Source of the DNA: Xenopus tropicalis
Taxonomy: Eukaryota; Chordata; Amphibia; Anura; Pipidae
NCBI RefSeq assembly: GCF_000004195.4
Contig: NC_030681.2
Location: 22,336,482-22,400,481 of the forward strand
Reading direction: 5' to 3'
DNA: 64,000 nucleotides
Shown here: positions 21,151-32,862 of the stretch, in pieces
Position numbering within the stretch: position 1 is the stretch's first letter
How the letters are laid out: each line of letters begins with the position of its first letter
Translations under genes and position numbers: made by a program
Notes under the pieces: model-generated
Told to the model about the DNA's origin: nothing
Database searches by the model: none
What the model saw: only the letters and a program-made list of their open reading frames with translations

Positions 21151-21171
21151 TATATATATATATATATATAC
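21151..21171. repeat. TA microsatellite
   Basis: About ten AT units at the 3' edge of pseudo-LTR B, matching the TA run at 17058-17074 at the other end of the PLE body. Confidence 0.9.
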
Positions 21172-21897
21172 ATATTTTTTTTCTGAATTCTTTTTTTTGT
21201 TGATATATAAAATAAATTTATTTTTTTCAGAATTCTTCACTCTGTAACACTCCTGTACCTCTGTGCCTGCTCTGCATGGAACATTGCTTATTATGCCAAA
21301 AAAGAACCATGCTCTATAATCATCTGTAGTTTCTAGCTATTTAGTGTTTCTCAGTCAAATTATACATCTTTTGCCCTATCTGAAAATACAGAATATTTTG
21401 TGTGTAGATTACTACTTACCAAAATCAAAATCTTAGAACTTTTTTCTTCAAAATCATACTTTTAGGTAAGAGCAGTGTGAAAGAAAATACTTAATTTTTT
21501 TTATAAGTTCTTTCATTTACCTGTATGCCATCGATTTGCCAAAGAGTTTTAATTTTTGATTAAACTTTTTTTATTTATTCTTAAATAATAAATTCAAAAA
21601 TTTTAATGGAATACATTTTAATTGAAGTAAATTGCTGTCAGTCCAAAGAAAAAAAAGAGAAGAAAATATGACTAAAGAAGAAACAGAAGGGTATCTCTTA
21701 AGATGTATATAAGTTTCACTTTAATATAGATTCTAAGATAAGAGTGATATTATAATGGGCTGGCAGATGGCATATGGATTCCTTCATGGAAAACAGATTG
21801 TGGATCTGAGGTTCTTACTTAACAAATGTCCAGGGCATGCAATAGTTCAGGATTCTTCCAATTTCTATATTTATTAAAGTATACAGTAACTTTTGAT
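21172..21897. other. No recognised feature
   Basis: Very AT-rich unique-looking sequence with short A and T runs. Confidence 0.4.
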
Positions 21898-22210
21898 TCC
21901 TTTAAAGGACAAGGAAAGTCGTGTTGGCATTTTACTGGCAATAGATTCACCATATTAGTGCCACCTAGAATGCTATATTGCTATATTTATTCTGCAGAAA
22001 TCATTACCATACCTGAGTAAACAGCCATAGAAGCTTTCTCTGTTTGTTAAAGATTGCAGCTGCCATTTCAGCTTGGTCTTCATAGCTTCCTGCTGCAGCT
22101 CTAGCAGTTGTAACTCAGATTACACATTCCTAAGGGTGGGGAAGTGAGTTTTATTAATTCTTATGGGAGGGGGGAGCAGGAGAGGGGAGAGAGCTGTGCA
22201 TACTCTGGCC
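21898..22210 (-). repeat. T2-like interspersed repeat (inverted copy)
   Basis: Starts CTTTAAAGGACAAGGAAAGTC, a TTAAAGG-type end with TTAA at 21902, then the inverted form of the family at 12820 (TTACCATACCTGAGTAAACA, TTGGTCTTCATAGCTTCCTG). The right boundary is not defined. Confidence 0.65.
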
Positions 22211-22737
22211 CCCGGGAATGAAGGATTTCTCTGAGAGAGGAAGTAGCGAGATGTATTTTGACTAACTTTTCTTAGTTCTGTAGGTTTCAGTACTTGCAAG
22301 TGAGTTATTTGAACACTGTTTATCCACATGGTAACCTATGGTATGAAGAATTTATACTGTTAGCTTCTAGGAAATATTTTTTTTGCATATGCTGGACAGA
22401 TGCCTATAATCTACAAATGTATAATAAATTAATAAATGGCCAGTAACACCAAAAACAATTGGGGCTTTTAGGGGGCTGCAGGTCCTTTTGTTGGTAGTAC
22501 TTGCATTACCATCTTGGTAGCATCGGATATTATAAAACCCTCACTAAAAGCTGTATTCATTGAACTAATAAGAAATTATAAGGTCACAATTATTTAAATA
22601 GTTTCATATAGTTGTATATGTCTTGTAAATGCTAAAATGTAAACAAATATTGTGATACTAATATCTACAGTTAGTACTAGTGGTTGTATTTATAGTTTAT
22701 GTATGTGAGTGTATAGATTGGTAGGTGTGGGTTAGGT
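22211..22737. other. No recognised feature
   Basis: Unique-looking sequence. No termini or coding signal seen. Confidence 0.4.
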
Positions 22738-22826
22738 GTGCTGGGTTTACTTGGATGGGTTGAACTTGATGGACACTGGTCTTTTTTCAACCCTATGTAA
22801 CTATGTAACTATGTAACTATGTAAAT
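22738..22826 (+). repeat. Repeat tail with ATGTAACT microsatellite
   Basis: GGGTTGAACTTGATGGACAC, then TTTTTTCAACCC and four repeats of TATGTAAC. It is the same 3' tail as at 4199-4430 but with its terminal microsatellite preserved, which suggests a LINE or SINE 3' end. Confidence 0.65.
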
Positions 22827-23331
22827 GCTAGGCTAGCTAGATTGTTGAAGTAAAGATCAACACTACACAAAAACCAACATTTCAAACCAGCCACCTGTTT
22901 CATTTGCTTGTATTTTCCCCAGCATGCCCATCCTTGGGTGAGGCAATGTTTAGCTTCATCCCAACACCTCGATCCAAAAACACCTCTTATCAGTTCAAGA
23001 CTTGAAGGTCCAGTTTCTAACCTGGGTCCCCTTGAAGGTCCAAACTTTGGCCAGGGTTCCCCCTTAGCTCATAAAATGAGCACAGTTATTTGAAAAATGT
23101 AATTCAGTCATAATGTTGTGACTGTGTATGAGAGCACTGACTTTTCAACGGGCTTTCAAACTGAGCTTGCAGGTGTATCTGGGAGAACAAAAGCCTCCCC
23201 TTTCTTACCATAACTAGCCTTCAGAAACACAACATACTTCTGCCATTATTCGTGGTACATACTCAGAGAACTTATTGGCTAATATCCAAACCTATAAGTG
23301 TGTCATTTTGAATTCATGGTTAAAAATTCAT
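22827..23331. other. No recognised feature
   Basis: Contains a short local repeat (CTTGAAGGTCCA at about 23002 and 23031). Otherwise unique-looking. Confidence 0.4.
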
Positions 23332-23685
23332 TAAGGGCCCTATTTTGCAAAATAAAAACTCATCAAAACACAAGTGGCTATATTTTTTCCTACAGCGGTA
23401 CCTTATTTAAGAAAAAAGCATGACAAAATATTCTCAGGTGTGTTTTTTTGAGAAAATCTCATACACAAGTGAGAATCCCATTGTCCTATTAATTTTCAAT
23501 GAGGCTGAACGACACAAATGTTATAAAATAAACTTACGGCTTCTACTTGCCAATTCTTTTTCTAGGTACTTTTTTTGCAGGTTTTTTGATTAATAAATCC
23601 GGAGCATTTATGGTTTTTTTCTCTGCATTTTTCTTGGATCATGAAAAAAATGGCAACTCGATTTTTGACAAATTAGCCCCTAAGT
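23332..23685. repeat. MITE-like repeat (AGGGCCCTATTTTGC)
   Basis: Left end AAGGGCCCTATTTTGCAAAA, right end TTTTTGACAAATTAGCCCCTAA, partly inverted. The interior is A/T-rich with TTTTTTTGAGAAAATCTC. Family unnamed. Confidence 0.45.
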
Positions 23686-24285
23686 CTAAACTAGCATATC
23701 CTCATCGACCTTATTAACTATTTTGCCTCGCATAATCCATTTATCATCCTATACTATTGCCCTCTGGTGGGAGATAGTAAAACATATTGTAATTTTTCTT
23801 AAGGGACCTGTGCCAAATTGCAAAGAGGTGTAGGCATAATGGAATATAGGATATCTACCCAGCTTTAATTATTCTAAAACAGTAGCATAGTGCTATGTGA
23901 ATAATACAAGTATTTGTATAGCTTTCATCTCTGAAGCCCATAATTATTCATGGATCTGCTGGGGTAGTGTTGCCTGCTGCATTTGTACATAAATAGTATA
24001 TTACATGCACAGTATGGGTTAGAAAGGGTTTATTTTATTTAAAGATTATTCATTTTCTGCTTAGAGATCAAGAACAAGCCCCTTGTTGGTGTTCATTCTC
24101 TTTGTGAGCTCATTATGCAAGCTACTAAGCCTGAGCAAGGCTAATTTTCCCCTGTTTTTCTCTATTAACACATTAATTAAAAAACAAACAAACACAAAAC
24201 ACTGAAATTGGCTTTGCCACTCATGCTTCAATAAACAACGCACAAATCATGTTAATATATCATTTTTTAATTTATTTTGTAGAAC
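23686..24285. other. No recognised feature
   Basis: Unique-looking AT-rich sequence. Confidence 0.4.
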
Positions 24286-24289
24286 AACT

Positions 24290-24425
24290 TCACATTGGTG
24301 ACCATTAGTGCCTTGAAATACAAGGGCTCCTGAGTTTGATTCTGGCCAAGCAGGGAGTCTGTATATTCTTCTTCTATTTGAGTGGGTTTTCCATTGGTGC
24401 TATATTTTCAACCCACAGTCCCAGA
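24290..24425 (+). repeat. Diverged SINE/LINE-like fragment with B-box-like motif
   Basis: CCTTGAAATACAAGGGCTCC, GAGTTTGATTCTGGCC, GTCTGTATATTCTTC and AGTGGGTTTTCC follow the order of a vertebrate repeat usually written with ...GTATGTTCTCC... and ...GTGGGTTTCCTC.... The GTTTGATTC piece resembles a pol III B box, but no cloverleaf can be drawn, so it is not a tRNA gene. Confidence 0.4.
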
Positions 24426-24543
24426 ATATAAATTTATTGAAAGATAATAGACACCTAATGAAACTGTCATTAGTGTTTGGCTTAATGGCATAGGGATTCT
24501 CTAGAAAATGCTTGATAATTTGTTGGTGCTACAACAGGAGTAA

Positions 24544-24866
24544 AGGTCCCCATACACGTTAAGATTCGCTTGCCTGGCGAGATCATCAAGCGAGCGGATC
24601 TTTATCCGATATCCCCACCTACGGGGCCTAACAATCGAATGATATTGGCGGCAATGGGGCAGTCGGTTTGGGGGCCGCATCAACGAGCCGATGCAGCCCC
24701 CAATCCAATTGAATCTTTTAACCTGGCCGATCAATATCTGGCCAATTTCAGGCCAGATATCAGTCAGGCAGGCCCCTCGTTTCTGCCCCTACATGGGCCG
24801 ATAAGCTGCCGAATTGGTCCAAGGGACCGATATCGGCAGCTACAATTGGCCCATGCATGGGGACCT
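24544..24866. mobile_element. PIF/Harbinger-like MITE (AGGTCCCCATACACG)
   Basis: Ends AGGTCCCCATACACG and CCCATGCATGGGGACCT are inverted and flanked by TAA on both sides (24541-24543 and 24867-24869), the 3-bp duplication typical of PIF/Harbinger. The GC-rich interior has several inverted copies of GGCCGATA/TATCGGCC. A 99-codon open frame on the plus strand is incidental. Confidence 0.78.
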
Positions 24867-24869
24867 TAA

Positions 24870-26554
24870 GCTTAACTGAAGCATCTGCTACATACCTCCA
24901 CACCCAATTTCAATGTAAATCAATGACCAGATCCATCAATTAATTTGGCATTTTTGAGAAATAAAATGGAAGGAAGTCATTTTTATTAGTACCGAGGGAC
25001 AGAATAGCCCATACCACAACTCTTTTCTCTCTACTATAATTGGAAAAAAGATCGTACAAGGTAAAAAACTAAAAAAAACTTGAAAAGTTCATCATGGTAA
25101 CATTGTTCTGACTCCTATACAAGGTTTAAAAATGAAGGGGAATACAATGTTATTATTGGTATGAGAACTCCACAGGGAGTCACTTCTTGACTTTGTAGTT
25201 GTTGTTAATGTCCTTACATGCAGTCTACTTGAAAGAATATTGTATATAATGCTCAGAAAATTCAAAAATATAAATGTGTTTGCTTAAGGACAAAGGTTCT
25301 GGGTCTTAGAATTCTAGCTAAGCATTGCATTATTACACAACATATTAATGAGCATAATATGTATCTTTAAGGTTTATCTTTAAATAATCTGTCATTAGAT
25401 TTGTGATTTTTTATTCTCTAATAGATGATAGATGAACCGATTGTTCATCATGCCTCTACCATGTCAGTTTATTGCCTAAAATATCAGGAAGCTGAGCAGT
25501 CTTTGTTAGCTCAGTGGTTTCAAAGCTTTAAGGATTTTACCCCTAGGAAAGCTTGAAGAAGTCGGTGGGCAGCCCCTTTGGAAGAAGTTGATGTCTACTC
25601 TAAAACTATAGGAGGGTGACTGAGGCATTGTTGCTTTTGGATATATGTAATGTTAATATATGTCAAGAAGACTATGACAAGCATTGGCTCGAACCAAAAA
25701 AATCCAAAAAAATATTTGCTTAACATGCCTACTGATGTCTTCTATATCCATGGATGCCAAAGCTTGGCTGACTGGGTCTGACCACAGACTTCGATACATG
25801 ACCCTAATAATAATGATACTTTATATAGCTGGTTTAGAGGCACCTGGTCTAGCCCTGAAATAGCTAATTCAGCTGTAGAATTTTGAATGTCATCCTAGCT
25901 TGGTGTAAAAATGGAAATACCATGCAGGTGTGAGTATCTTTAGGTTTTCAATGGCTGAGTAATAATAAATATTCTAAAGTTCAGCTTTGTTCTATAAAGA
26001 TTAAGAGTTAAAATGCTAAATGTCCTTCCTGAGATAAAGCTATTACTATTCACATAGATAGAGGCCCTCGCCTGCATGGTGTCTGCACCTTACGTAACCC
26101 AGACCATCTCCCAATCAGCTCAGCTTGGGAAGCATGGTAGAGAGACAGCTGCTCCAGTTAGAAAACTGTTTTATCAGACATTGCACCTGGAGTCATTGAT
26201 TTGCATCCAAACTTGTAACTCTGCCCTTAATAAAAGTGCCTTTTCAGATGTTTCATGCATAACGTGAAGACAGGCCGACAAAACACAATATTTCCTTTCC
26301 ATTTCTCTCGCTGTAGAAGTTGAAATATTTACTTATGTTTGGTACTAGTCCAATAAAGAGAGAAAAATATAAGTCATCCAAAGTAATGTCCGTAATGCTC
26401 ACAGTTTAAAGTTGGGAGTACAATATATCTTATAATAAAGAAGTAATAAAAAAACACATTTTAAAGTCATGTGACCCAAGAAACAATACTTGGTATCATT
26501 AGTTACTGATCATAAACAACAATATAATATATTTCGAACCTACAGGATCTTCAT
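24870..26554. other. No recognised feature
   Basis: About 1.7 kb of AT-rich unique-looking DNA. No repeat termini, tandem arrays or credible coding frames seen. Confidence 0.4.
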
Positions 26555-26675
26555 TAACGATAAGCAAATCTGTCCCTTTCGGGGTCGAACTGGGGGGGTG
26601 CAGGGCACACACGGGGCTACTAACTGAGGGGCCCCTGCACACCCCAATTGGCCCTCCAAATTTTGCTCATCATTA
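26555..26675 (+). mobile_element. Short hAT-type MITE with GC-rich internal hairpin
   Basis: Starts TAACGATAAGCAAATCTG and ends TTTTGCTCATCATTA. Flanks ATCTTCAT and TTCTTCAT match at 7 of 8. Between the short ends is a GC-rich inverted pair, GGGGGGGTGCAGGGC with GGGGCCCCTGCACACCCC, unlike other copies. It could be a secondary insertion or a captured piece. Confidence 0.68.
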
Positions 26676-26764
26676 TTCTTCATGGCTCTTACATAATAAA
26701 CATGTTAGAAGTCACTGGTGTTTGGTTGACCATATAATCAGGTCATAGATCCTATGTATACAGT

Positions 26765-26905
26765 ATGTATACTATTATATTATTATATATAATATACCTA
26801 TAAACAGGACCAGCACACCATTTCACTGCAATTCTTTTATTTATTCATTTACCGTGCGTTCCAACGTTTCGGTCCCTCCTGGGACCTTTATATATAATTC
26901 ATGCT
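26765..26905 (-). mobile_element. PLE pseudo-LTR fragment (minus strand)
   Basis: Read on the minus strand: stem II GGTCCC/GGGACC around AGGA, then GAAACGTTGG, AATAAATAAAAG, GGTGTGCTGGTCCTG and a TA-rich end (26768-26795). This is the 3' order of pseudo-LTR A. The 5' core strand is replaced by TA repeat, so the ribozyme-like fold is broken. Confidence 0.62.
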
Positions 26906-27945
26906 GTCACGCTACTTTCTAGACAGTTTGTCAATTTGTGGAAGCTTTGTCTAATAAGTCAACCCTGGAAAGTTGTATTACAGTGTGGATCTATTAGCTA
27001 ATTAAAACTGTGTTAAAAAGTTTAACCAAAAGAGAAAGATAGAACAAGTGCATAAAATGTGTCTATCTGATATCAGAAATCAAGAAATTTTAGGATAACA
27101 GGGGGAAAAAATAGAATTTGTTAAAAGGAAAATTGCATTTTGCAATAGAAAGGTTCTACATCAAAAACTTTAATTATGCCGAACACCTTATTATTTCTGG
27201 TTATATTTAGTTACATAAACTATGTAAAAAAATGATAAAATGTGACATTTTTTTCCGCTGACAGATGTGGTGATACAAGCTCGTAAAACCTATATATAGA
27301 GATAGGATCTACTATCTAGACTGCTTGGGACCTGGGGTTTTAATGTTAAATATATCAACTGTCTACACCATTCTAGGTATAATTAAACAATAAAGGGCTG
27401 GTTCATTAACGCTCGAGCACTTGGTTCCTAAACTCAGGCGTGGTTCCTGCACCCCGAACATCTTGGGCTATTTTACAGCATCAAATGACACACGTACGTA
27501 AATTGAGAAGGTGTTTGTTTATCCTTTTGGGAATGAAAAATACCTGAATGTATTCTCACACAATTGTAAATATATTAGAATCCGTAGGAGGATGCATTGA
27601 AATAGATGCCAGTTCATGACTGTTTTGTTTTTATTTTTTCACCTATTCCTTTACATAAGCAGACTTTTTATTGTGTGCAACTGTGTAATTGTGAATAATT
27701 GCATCATTAAAAAGAGTCAAACACAATGGGCAATTGTAAATGTGTACTTTTCTCCTCTGTTGTCATTTTTTTATCCATTTAACTTTGCCTTCAACAGTCC
27801 CTAGGGGTCCTATTTAGCAAAAGTCCAAAATTTTCATATTTTCTCCCACAGCTTTCTTCTATATTGATAATTGTCACGTTTACTGTTAATCTTAATGCCT
27901 TTTCTAAAAGAAAGATACATATTTAGAGAGAGAGAAAATATGGTT
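26906..27945. other. No recognised feature
   Basis: AT-rich unique-looking sequence. Confidence 0.4.
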
Positions 27946-27949
27946 AATA

Positions 27950-28076
27950 AGCTGCGGTCGCATCAAAATATGAAGTGTGCGGCAAAAAATAATGTGCCCA
28001 TAAAAAAGTCACATTTCCCAAATTTTTCGCCGTTTCACTTTCTGTGAAATTTGTGAAACGGTTCATCATTATATAA
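27950..28076 (+). mobile_element. hAT-type MITE fragment, TAGTGATG family
   Basis: Contains GCTGCGGTCGCATCAAAATA, TTTTTCGCCGTTTCACTTTC and ends AAACGGTTCATCATTA, the right half of the family. The left end is missing. Confidence 0.6.
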
Positions 28077-28472
28077 ATATATACAGTATATATACACAGT
28101 ATATGTCGCCCACAGTTTTGGTCAGGGGGGCCTGGGCCCCAATAGTTAAGCTGCTGTAATATACATAAATATAAACATAAATACATACAGGGCGCCTAAT
28201 ACATGTGATTGTGATAGGTACTTTAGACTGTAAGCTCCATGGGGCAGAGACTGATTTCCAAAACGAACTATTTCTGTAAATAAAGCCTATGTAAACACAT
28301 CAGTGCTATATCAATAACAGATAATGAATTAAAGATAGGTATATATGCCAGCTTTTCAGCTGGAAACGTGCCCAATTAAGGTTTTGGGCTGGTACCCAAG
28401 ATGCAAATGGCTCCTGAAAAACAGACTTTGGGTTAGGGTTTTGTTCTTGTCCACTATGCTGGCTTACAATAG

Positions 28473-28926
28473 CTTGTTATTAGTGATGAGCGAATCCGCT
28501 GTTCCGGAAAATTTGTGAAACAGCGAAAATGTTGCGCGTCAAAAAAAATTGTCGCCCGCTGCTATTCTTTTGTCGCCCGCAGCTATTATTTTGTCACGCG
28601 GCTATTATTTTGTCACCCGCAGCTATTCTTTTGTCGTCCACAGCTATTCTTTTGTCACCCGCGGCTATTATTTTGTCACCCGCAGCTATTCTTTTGTCAC
28701 CCGCAGCTATTCTTTTGTCGTCCACAGCTATTCTTTTGTCGCCCGCAGCTATTATTTTGTCACCCGCGGCTATTATTTTGTCACCCGCAGCTATTCTTTT
28801 GTCGCGCAAATTTTTCCGCGGCAAATTTTTTCATCCGTTTCGCGAAACAATCCGCTAATGGCGAAACGCAGAAATTCCCTGCGAATCCATACCTGGCGAA
28901 ACATTTTGCCCATCACTACTTGTTAT
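28473..28926 (+). mobile_element. hAT-type MITE with perfect 8-bp duplication and internal array
   Basis: The element spans 28481-28918, from TAGTGATGAGCGAATCCG to TTTTGCCCATCACTA, between octamers CTTGTTAT (28473-28480 and 28919-28926). The right third has AATGGCGAAACGCAGAAATTC and CGAATCCATACCTGGCG. The left interior is the 21-bp array listed separately. Perfect duplication and preserved CpGs suggest a fairly young insertion. Confidence 0.92.
28561..28806 (+). repeat. 21-bp tandem array, 12 units, inside the MITE
   Basis: The unit is GCTATTCTTTTGTCACCCGCA, with variants ATT-ATTTTG, GTCGCCCGC and GTCGTCCAC; one unit is 19 bp. Since 21 is a multiple of three, all frames stay open and give heptapeptide repeats such as SYSFVTR and, on the other strand, GDKRIAA. 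These are not genes. A related array lies at 37035-37245 in another copy of the same MITE. Confidence 0.93.
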
Positions 28927-29608
28927 CATTTTATCTCTGCTATTCGGAACAAATGTGCAATTCATATACTTTTCTCAGCCAAGACAACTTGTTGGGCTGA
29001 CTATTTACCAAAAGGCTGTATCTGAGTATGCATAAATCATGCTTTGTCAGCTTCAAAGCTGTCATTCGGAGCAGCCATGTTGCCTTTCATTTAGAGCATT
29101 TCAGCAAAACACGGACGCTCTGCTTATTTGGATCTGATTTGCATACGGTTGTCTCCTTTTAATATATGCTTTCATAAAAGCAATGTAATTAGTGATTTTC
29201 AATTTAACTTCAAAATTGTCAAATTTCATTTTGATTACCTCATAATTACAGTGCACTTGCAAGCTGAAAATCATTTGGACTCCTGCATACTACACGTCTG
29301 TGAGGTTTGATGGGAACTAATGAAGCATGGGAATTGAGAGGTGCTGAACCATTACATTTATGGTGCATAATTCCATGATATTAGAAGTATGTTAGTCTGG
29401 CTCTTTTACTAACAATTTCTTAAGAAATCATTTGGATAAGCCCTAATGAAATTCTAACATAGGCTCAAACAATGCAGCAAGGTTAACAAAACCTTTAGCA
29501 GAAGGCGAGGGGTGGAGTCCTTAATAATAATTAGCCACTTTCTCCAGGAGAAACCTTAAACATGGCAGTAGAGGAAAGATACATTTTATGGAATTGGGTA
29601 TCTAACTT
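28927..29608. other. Unique sequence; possible conserved non-coding block about 29040-29470
   Basis: GATTTGCATACGG (octamer-like ATTTGCAT), CCTCATAATTACAG, GAACTAATGAAGC and GGTGCATAATTCC make this stretch rich in homeodomain/POU-type sites, with little low-complexity sequence. No coding frame. Call is an impression only. Confidence 0.3.
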
Positions 29609-29803
29609 AGGTTGAAGACACACAGAGCTACTAGTAGCAGCTATTTGTCACAGCTACAAAAATAGACAATGCTAATCATGATAATTGTCTCTGCGTGTGT
29701 TTTAGCAGAGGCAATTCTCAGTATTGTCTATGGCAGGGGATTTTCTGGAGTTTAGTAGCCATGACAAGTAGCTGCTACTAAGTAACTCTGTGTGTCTGCA
29801 CCC
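29609..29803. mobile_element. MITE (GAAGACACACAGAGCTACT)
   Basis: Left GTTGAAGACACACAGAGCTAC and right GTAACTCTGTGTGTCTGCACC are inverted and extend inwards as TAGTAGCAGCTATTTGTCA with TGACAAGTAGCTGCTACTA. No clear duplication. Superfamily not determined. Confidence 0.7.
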
Positions 29804-30490
29804 TTCTAGCTACAATACATACAAACACAAAAGCACTACTAATGGAACCAGACATGTTCCCTTGGATTAGCCATTGGTTCCCCCATTTATTAAAATGCAG
29901 TGTAATTAACAACAAAGAAAATTTTAGGGTTGGACTGTCAGGTATCTCCAGCACATAAAAAAATTCATAGTCACATACAGGACTTGCAAGTAGAAATGCT
30001 TCCGAGAGGTGGATTCAGAAATGATAGATATATAACTGGTTATGCATTAACAGAGCCAAGGTTGATAATAATAGGGAGCATGTGTCATAAATAAAGTTAT
30101 CATGGGCAAAATAAATAAGATATATGAAGTTTAACTATTTGCAGACATAATTCATGTTGACTACACACATACAGATTAATCAGTTCTGCACCAAACTGTA
30201 TGCTTTTATTGCCTGTGTATATGAGCCTACCTGGCTGAAAACCAATGTTGCAGAGGCCGGCATATATACTGTATATACCAGATCATCCACCAAATCAGCC
30301 GTAAGGCCATTTTGTCAGGTCAATGCAATTAAGTCATCCTCATTCATGGCCATTGTACTAATATAATCAACCCTGTATGTGTCCACCTAAATCTGTATTC
30401 CGTTCCTTCCAGACTACAAAATGGCAAACACAGAAACGCCCACTTGCACAAAAGAATCGACTCATATGCTTGGGCAAACAAAGAAACACA
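29804..30490. other. No recognised feature
   Basis: Unique-looking sequence. Confidence 0.4.
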
Positions 30491-31420
30491 TACCGTATAT
30501 ACTCGAGTATAAGCCGATCCGAATATAAGCCGAGGTACCTGATTTCACCTAAGAAAACTGGAAAAAGGTTTTGACTCGAGTATAAGCCTAGGGTGGGAAA
30601 TGCAGCCGCTACTGCTAAGTTTCAATAATCAAAATAAATACCAATAAAAGTACATTAAATGAGGCATCAGTGGGGTATATGTTTTATATTTTATTTCAAA
30701 GAAAAACGGTAAACTAGCTCTGTAAGTGGAGAAGAGGGTCAACAAAAACAATATGGTATCAACAATGATACCTTAAGAGTACAGGTATAGGACCTGTTAT
30801 CCAGAATGCTCGGGACCAAGGGTATTCGGGATAAGAGGTCTTTCCGTAATTGGGATCTTCATACCTTAAGTCTACTAAGAAATCAATAAAACATTCATTA
30901 AACGCGATTGGATTATTTTACAGCCAGTAAGGATTAATTATATCTTAGTTGGATCAAATACAAAGCACTGTTTTATTTTTTCAGAGAAAAAGGAAATCAA
31001 TTTTCAAAATCTGAATTATTTGATTAAAATGGGGTCTATGGGAGACGGGCATTCCATAATTCGGAGCTTTCTGGATATCAGGTTTCCGGATAAGGGATCC
31101 CATACCTGTAGTTCAATCAGCAAACAAGCTAAAACACAAAGAGTTAAAATCCTTCAAAACTATATATAGTTTTTATATAGAATATAAAGTGCAGTGTCTA
31201 GTGCAGAATGGGACAGGTGAGGATGGTCGAGGAAGATGAATTTGGGAGCGGGCCAGGGCACTGGGGGGTCTGCTTGCGGGGGGCCTAATTTGCACACAGA
31301 GGACAGAGGGTGCTAGTCTGGAGGGACCCATGGCACCCGACTCGAGTATAAGCCGAGGGCCACTTTTTTAGCACATTTTGGGTGCTGAAAAACTAGGCTT
31401 ATACTTGAGTATATACAGTA
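30491..31420. mobile_element. TA-flanked palindromic element (ACCGTATATACTCGAG), interrupted
   Basis: Left TACCGTATATACTCGAGTAT followed by AAGCCGA; right GGCTTATACTTGAGTATATA then CAGTA, its inverse. Two further internal copies of GACTCGAGTATAAGCC lie at 30573 and 31339. The TA at each end suggests a Tc1/mariner-type MITE. A CAGGTAT-family MITE is inserted at 30782-31108. Confidence 0.72.
30782..31108 (-). mobile_element. TA-flanked MITE, CAGGTAT family (nested)
   Basis: CAGGTATAGGACCTG to GGATCCCATACCTG, with TA on both sides. The interior ATCTTAGTTGGATCAAATAC and CTGTTTTATTTTTTCAGAG is in the orientation opposite to the copies at 4440 and 34125. It lies inside the 30491-31420 element and is therefore younger than it. 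Confidence 0.85.
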
Positions 31421-31889
31421 CTTCTATTTATTATCAGACTTTGGACTCCTATTAAGGAAAGACTCTGTTTTCTGATTTTTTTACTACATTGTTATAACCT
31501 TTCTATATAAAAGATAAAGGTTCCCGAAAGGTGAGCTGAAAATATGCAGAGTATCTATGTGCTACTTAAAGCTGAGTTGCCTTAGAGCACAAATTTCCAT
31601 TGGACCTTCTATACAGCTATAATATTGAAGAGCACTTGTATAAATAATAAACTGCCTTTATTGTAAAATATAGAATGAATCACAGGTCACACAGCTGTAC
31701 AAGTGCTGTTCAATGTTATGGCTTTGCACTCATGTACATACACAGTAGCTAAGTTACTCTTTACTCCGGGCCGTAAGTGGTTTCTGGATATTGTACACAC
31801 TGTACAGTATGGAGAGCCCTGTGTTTGACCTCCTCATTTTTTGGACATTTGTTGTACAATTTGTAAACTGGGAGTCATGTACTAAAAGT
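31421..31889. other. No recognised feature
   Basis: Unique-looking sequence. Confidence 0.4.
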
Positions 31890-32165
31890 TTTTTTTTCAC
31901 TATTCATATATTTTTGTGCCAAAGTTCGATTTTTCCGCTGAAAAAAAAGCAAATTTTTGCCATTTATAATGCATCAAAACTGCTACGTCATCCAAATGCT
32001 CTCCAGGTCATGTAGAAAGCAATGGAAGGTATCCTTTTTACAAACGGAAGATCTTTCTTTGCTTTGTGGTTTTAAAGGTTTTTGTAATTTTTGTAAGCTT
32101 TCATTTGTTTATGAAAAATTTGCTTTTTTTTTTTTTGTTTGTGCTTTTTTGAAATAATAAATCAC
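31890..32165 (+). repeat. Interspersed repeat (GGAAGATCTTTCTTTG family)
   Basis: Shares CGGAAGATCTTTCTTTGC, GTGGTTTTAAAGG and GAAATAATAAATCACTGGGC with the copy at 2290-2665. Two short open frames here have no domain. Confidence 0.55.
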
Positions 32166-32255
32166 TGGGCCTCCCCTTAACCAAAGGACTAGTTTGTGGG
32201 CATCAGTGGATACTATAGGGGACAATTTCTCCTCCTTCTGAGGATTTTGTTTGTA

Positions 32256-32862
32256 CAGGTATGGGACCCGTTATCCAGAATGCCCGGGACCGGGGGTATT
32301 CTGGATAAGGAGTCTTTCCGTAATTTGGATCTCCTACATAAAGTCTATTAATCATATCTTAGTTGGGATCAAGTACAAGGTATTGTTTTATTATTACAGA
32401 GAAAAGGGAATCATTTAACCATTAAATAAACCCAATAGGGCTGTTCTGCCCCCAATAAGGGGTAATTATATCTTAGTTGGGATCAAGTACAGGTACTGTT
32501 TTATTATTACAGAGAAAAGGGAATCGTTTAACCATTAAATAAACCCAATAGGGCTGTTCTGCCCCCAATAAGGGGTAATTATATCTAAGTTGGGATCAAG
32601 TACAGGTACTGTTTTATTATTACAGAGAAAAGGGAATCGTTTAACCATTAAATAAACCCAATAGGACTGTTCTGCCCCCAATAAGGGGTAATTATATCTA
32701 AGTTGGGATCAAGTACAAGGTACTGTTTTATTATTACAGAGAAAAAGGAAACTATTTTCAAAAATGTGAATTATTTCAATAACATGGAGTCTATGGGAGA
32801 TGGCCTTCTTTAATTTGGAACTCTCTGGATAATGGGTTTCCGGATAAGGGGTCTGATACCTG
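32256..32862 (-). mobile_element. TA-flanked MITE, CAGGTAT family, with 113-bp core array
   Basis: CAGGTATGGGACCCG to GGGTCTGATACCTG, with TA on both sides. GTTGGGATCAAGTAC recurs at 32362, 32476, 32589 and 32702, a period of 113-114 bp and three units, each with GGGCTGTTCTGCCCCCAATA. Confidence 0.9.

Noticed and set aside
24320..24350. tRNA gene (GAGTTTGATTCTGG as B box)
   Set aside because: There is no matching A box, acceptor stem or anticodon arm. It looks like a piece of an old interspersed repeat.
28515..29025. Overlapping open frames of about 109-161 codons with heptapeptide repeats
   Set aside because: They are produced by a 21-bp tandem array within a hAT MITE. All frames and the reverse strand are open too, so there is no coding evidence.
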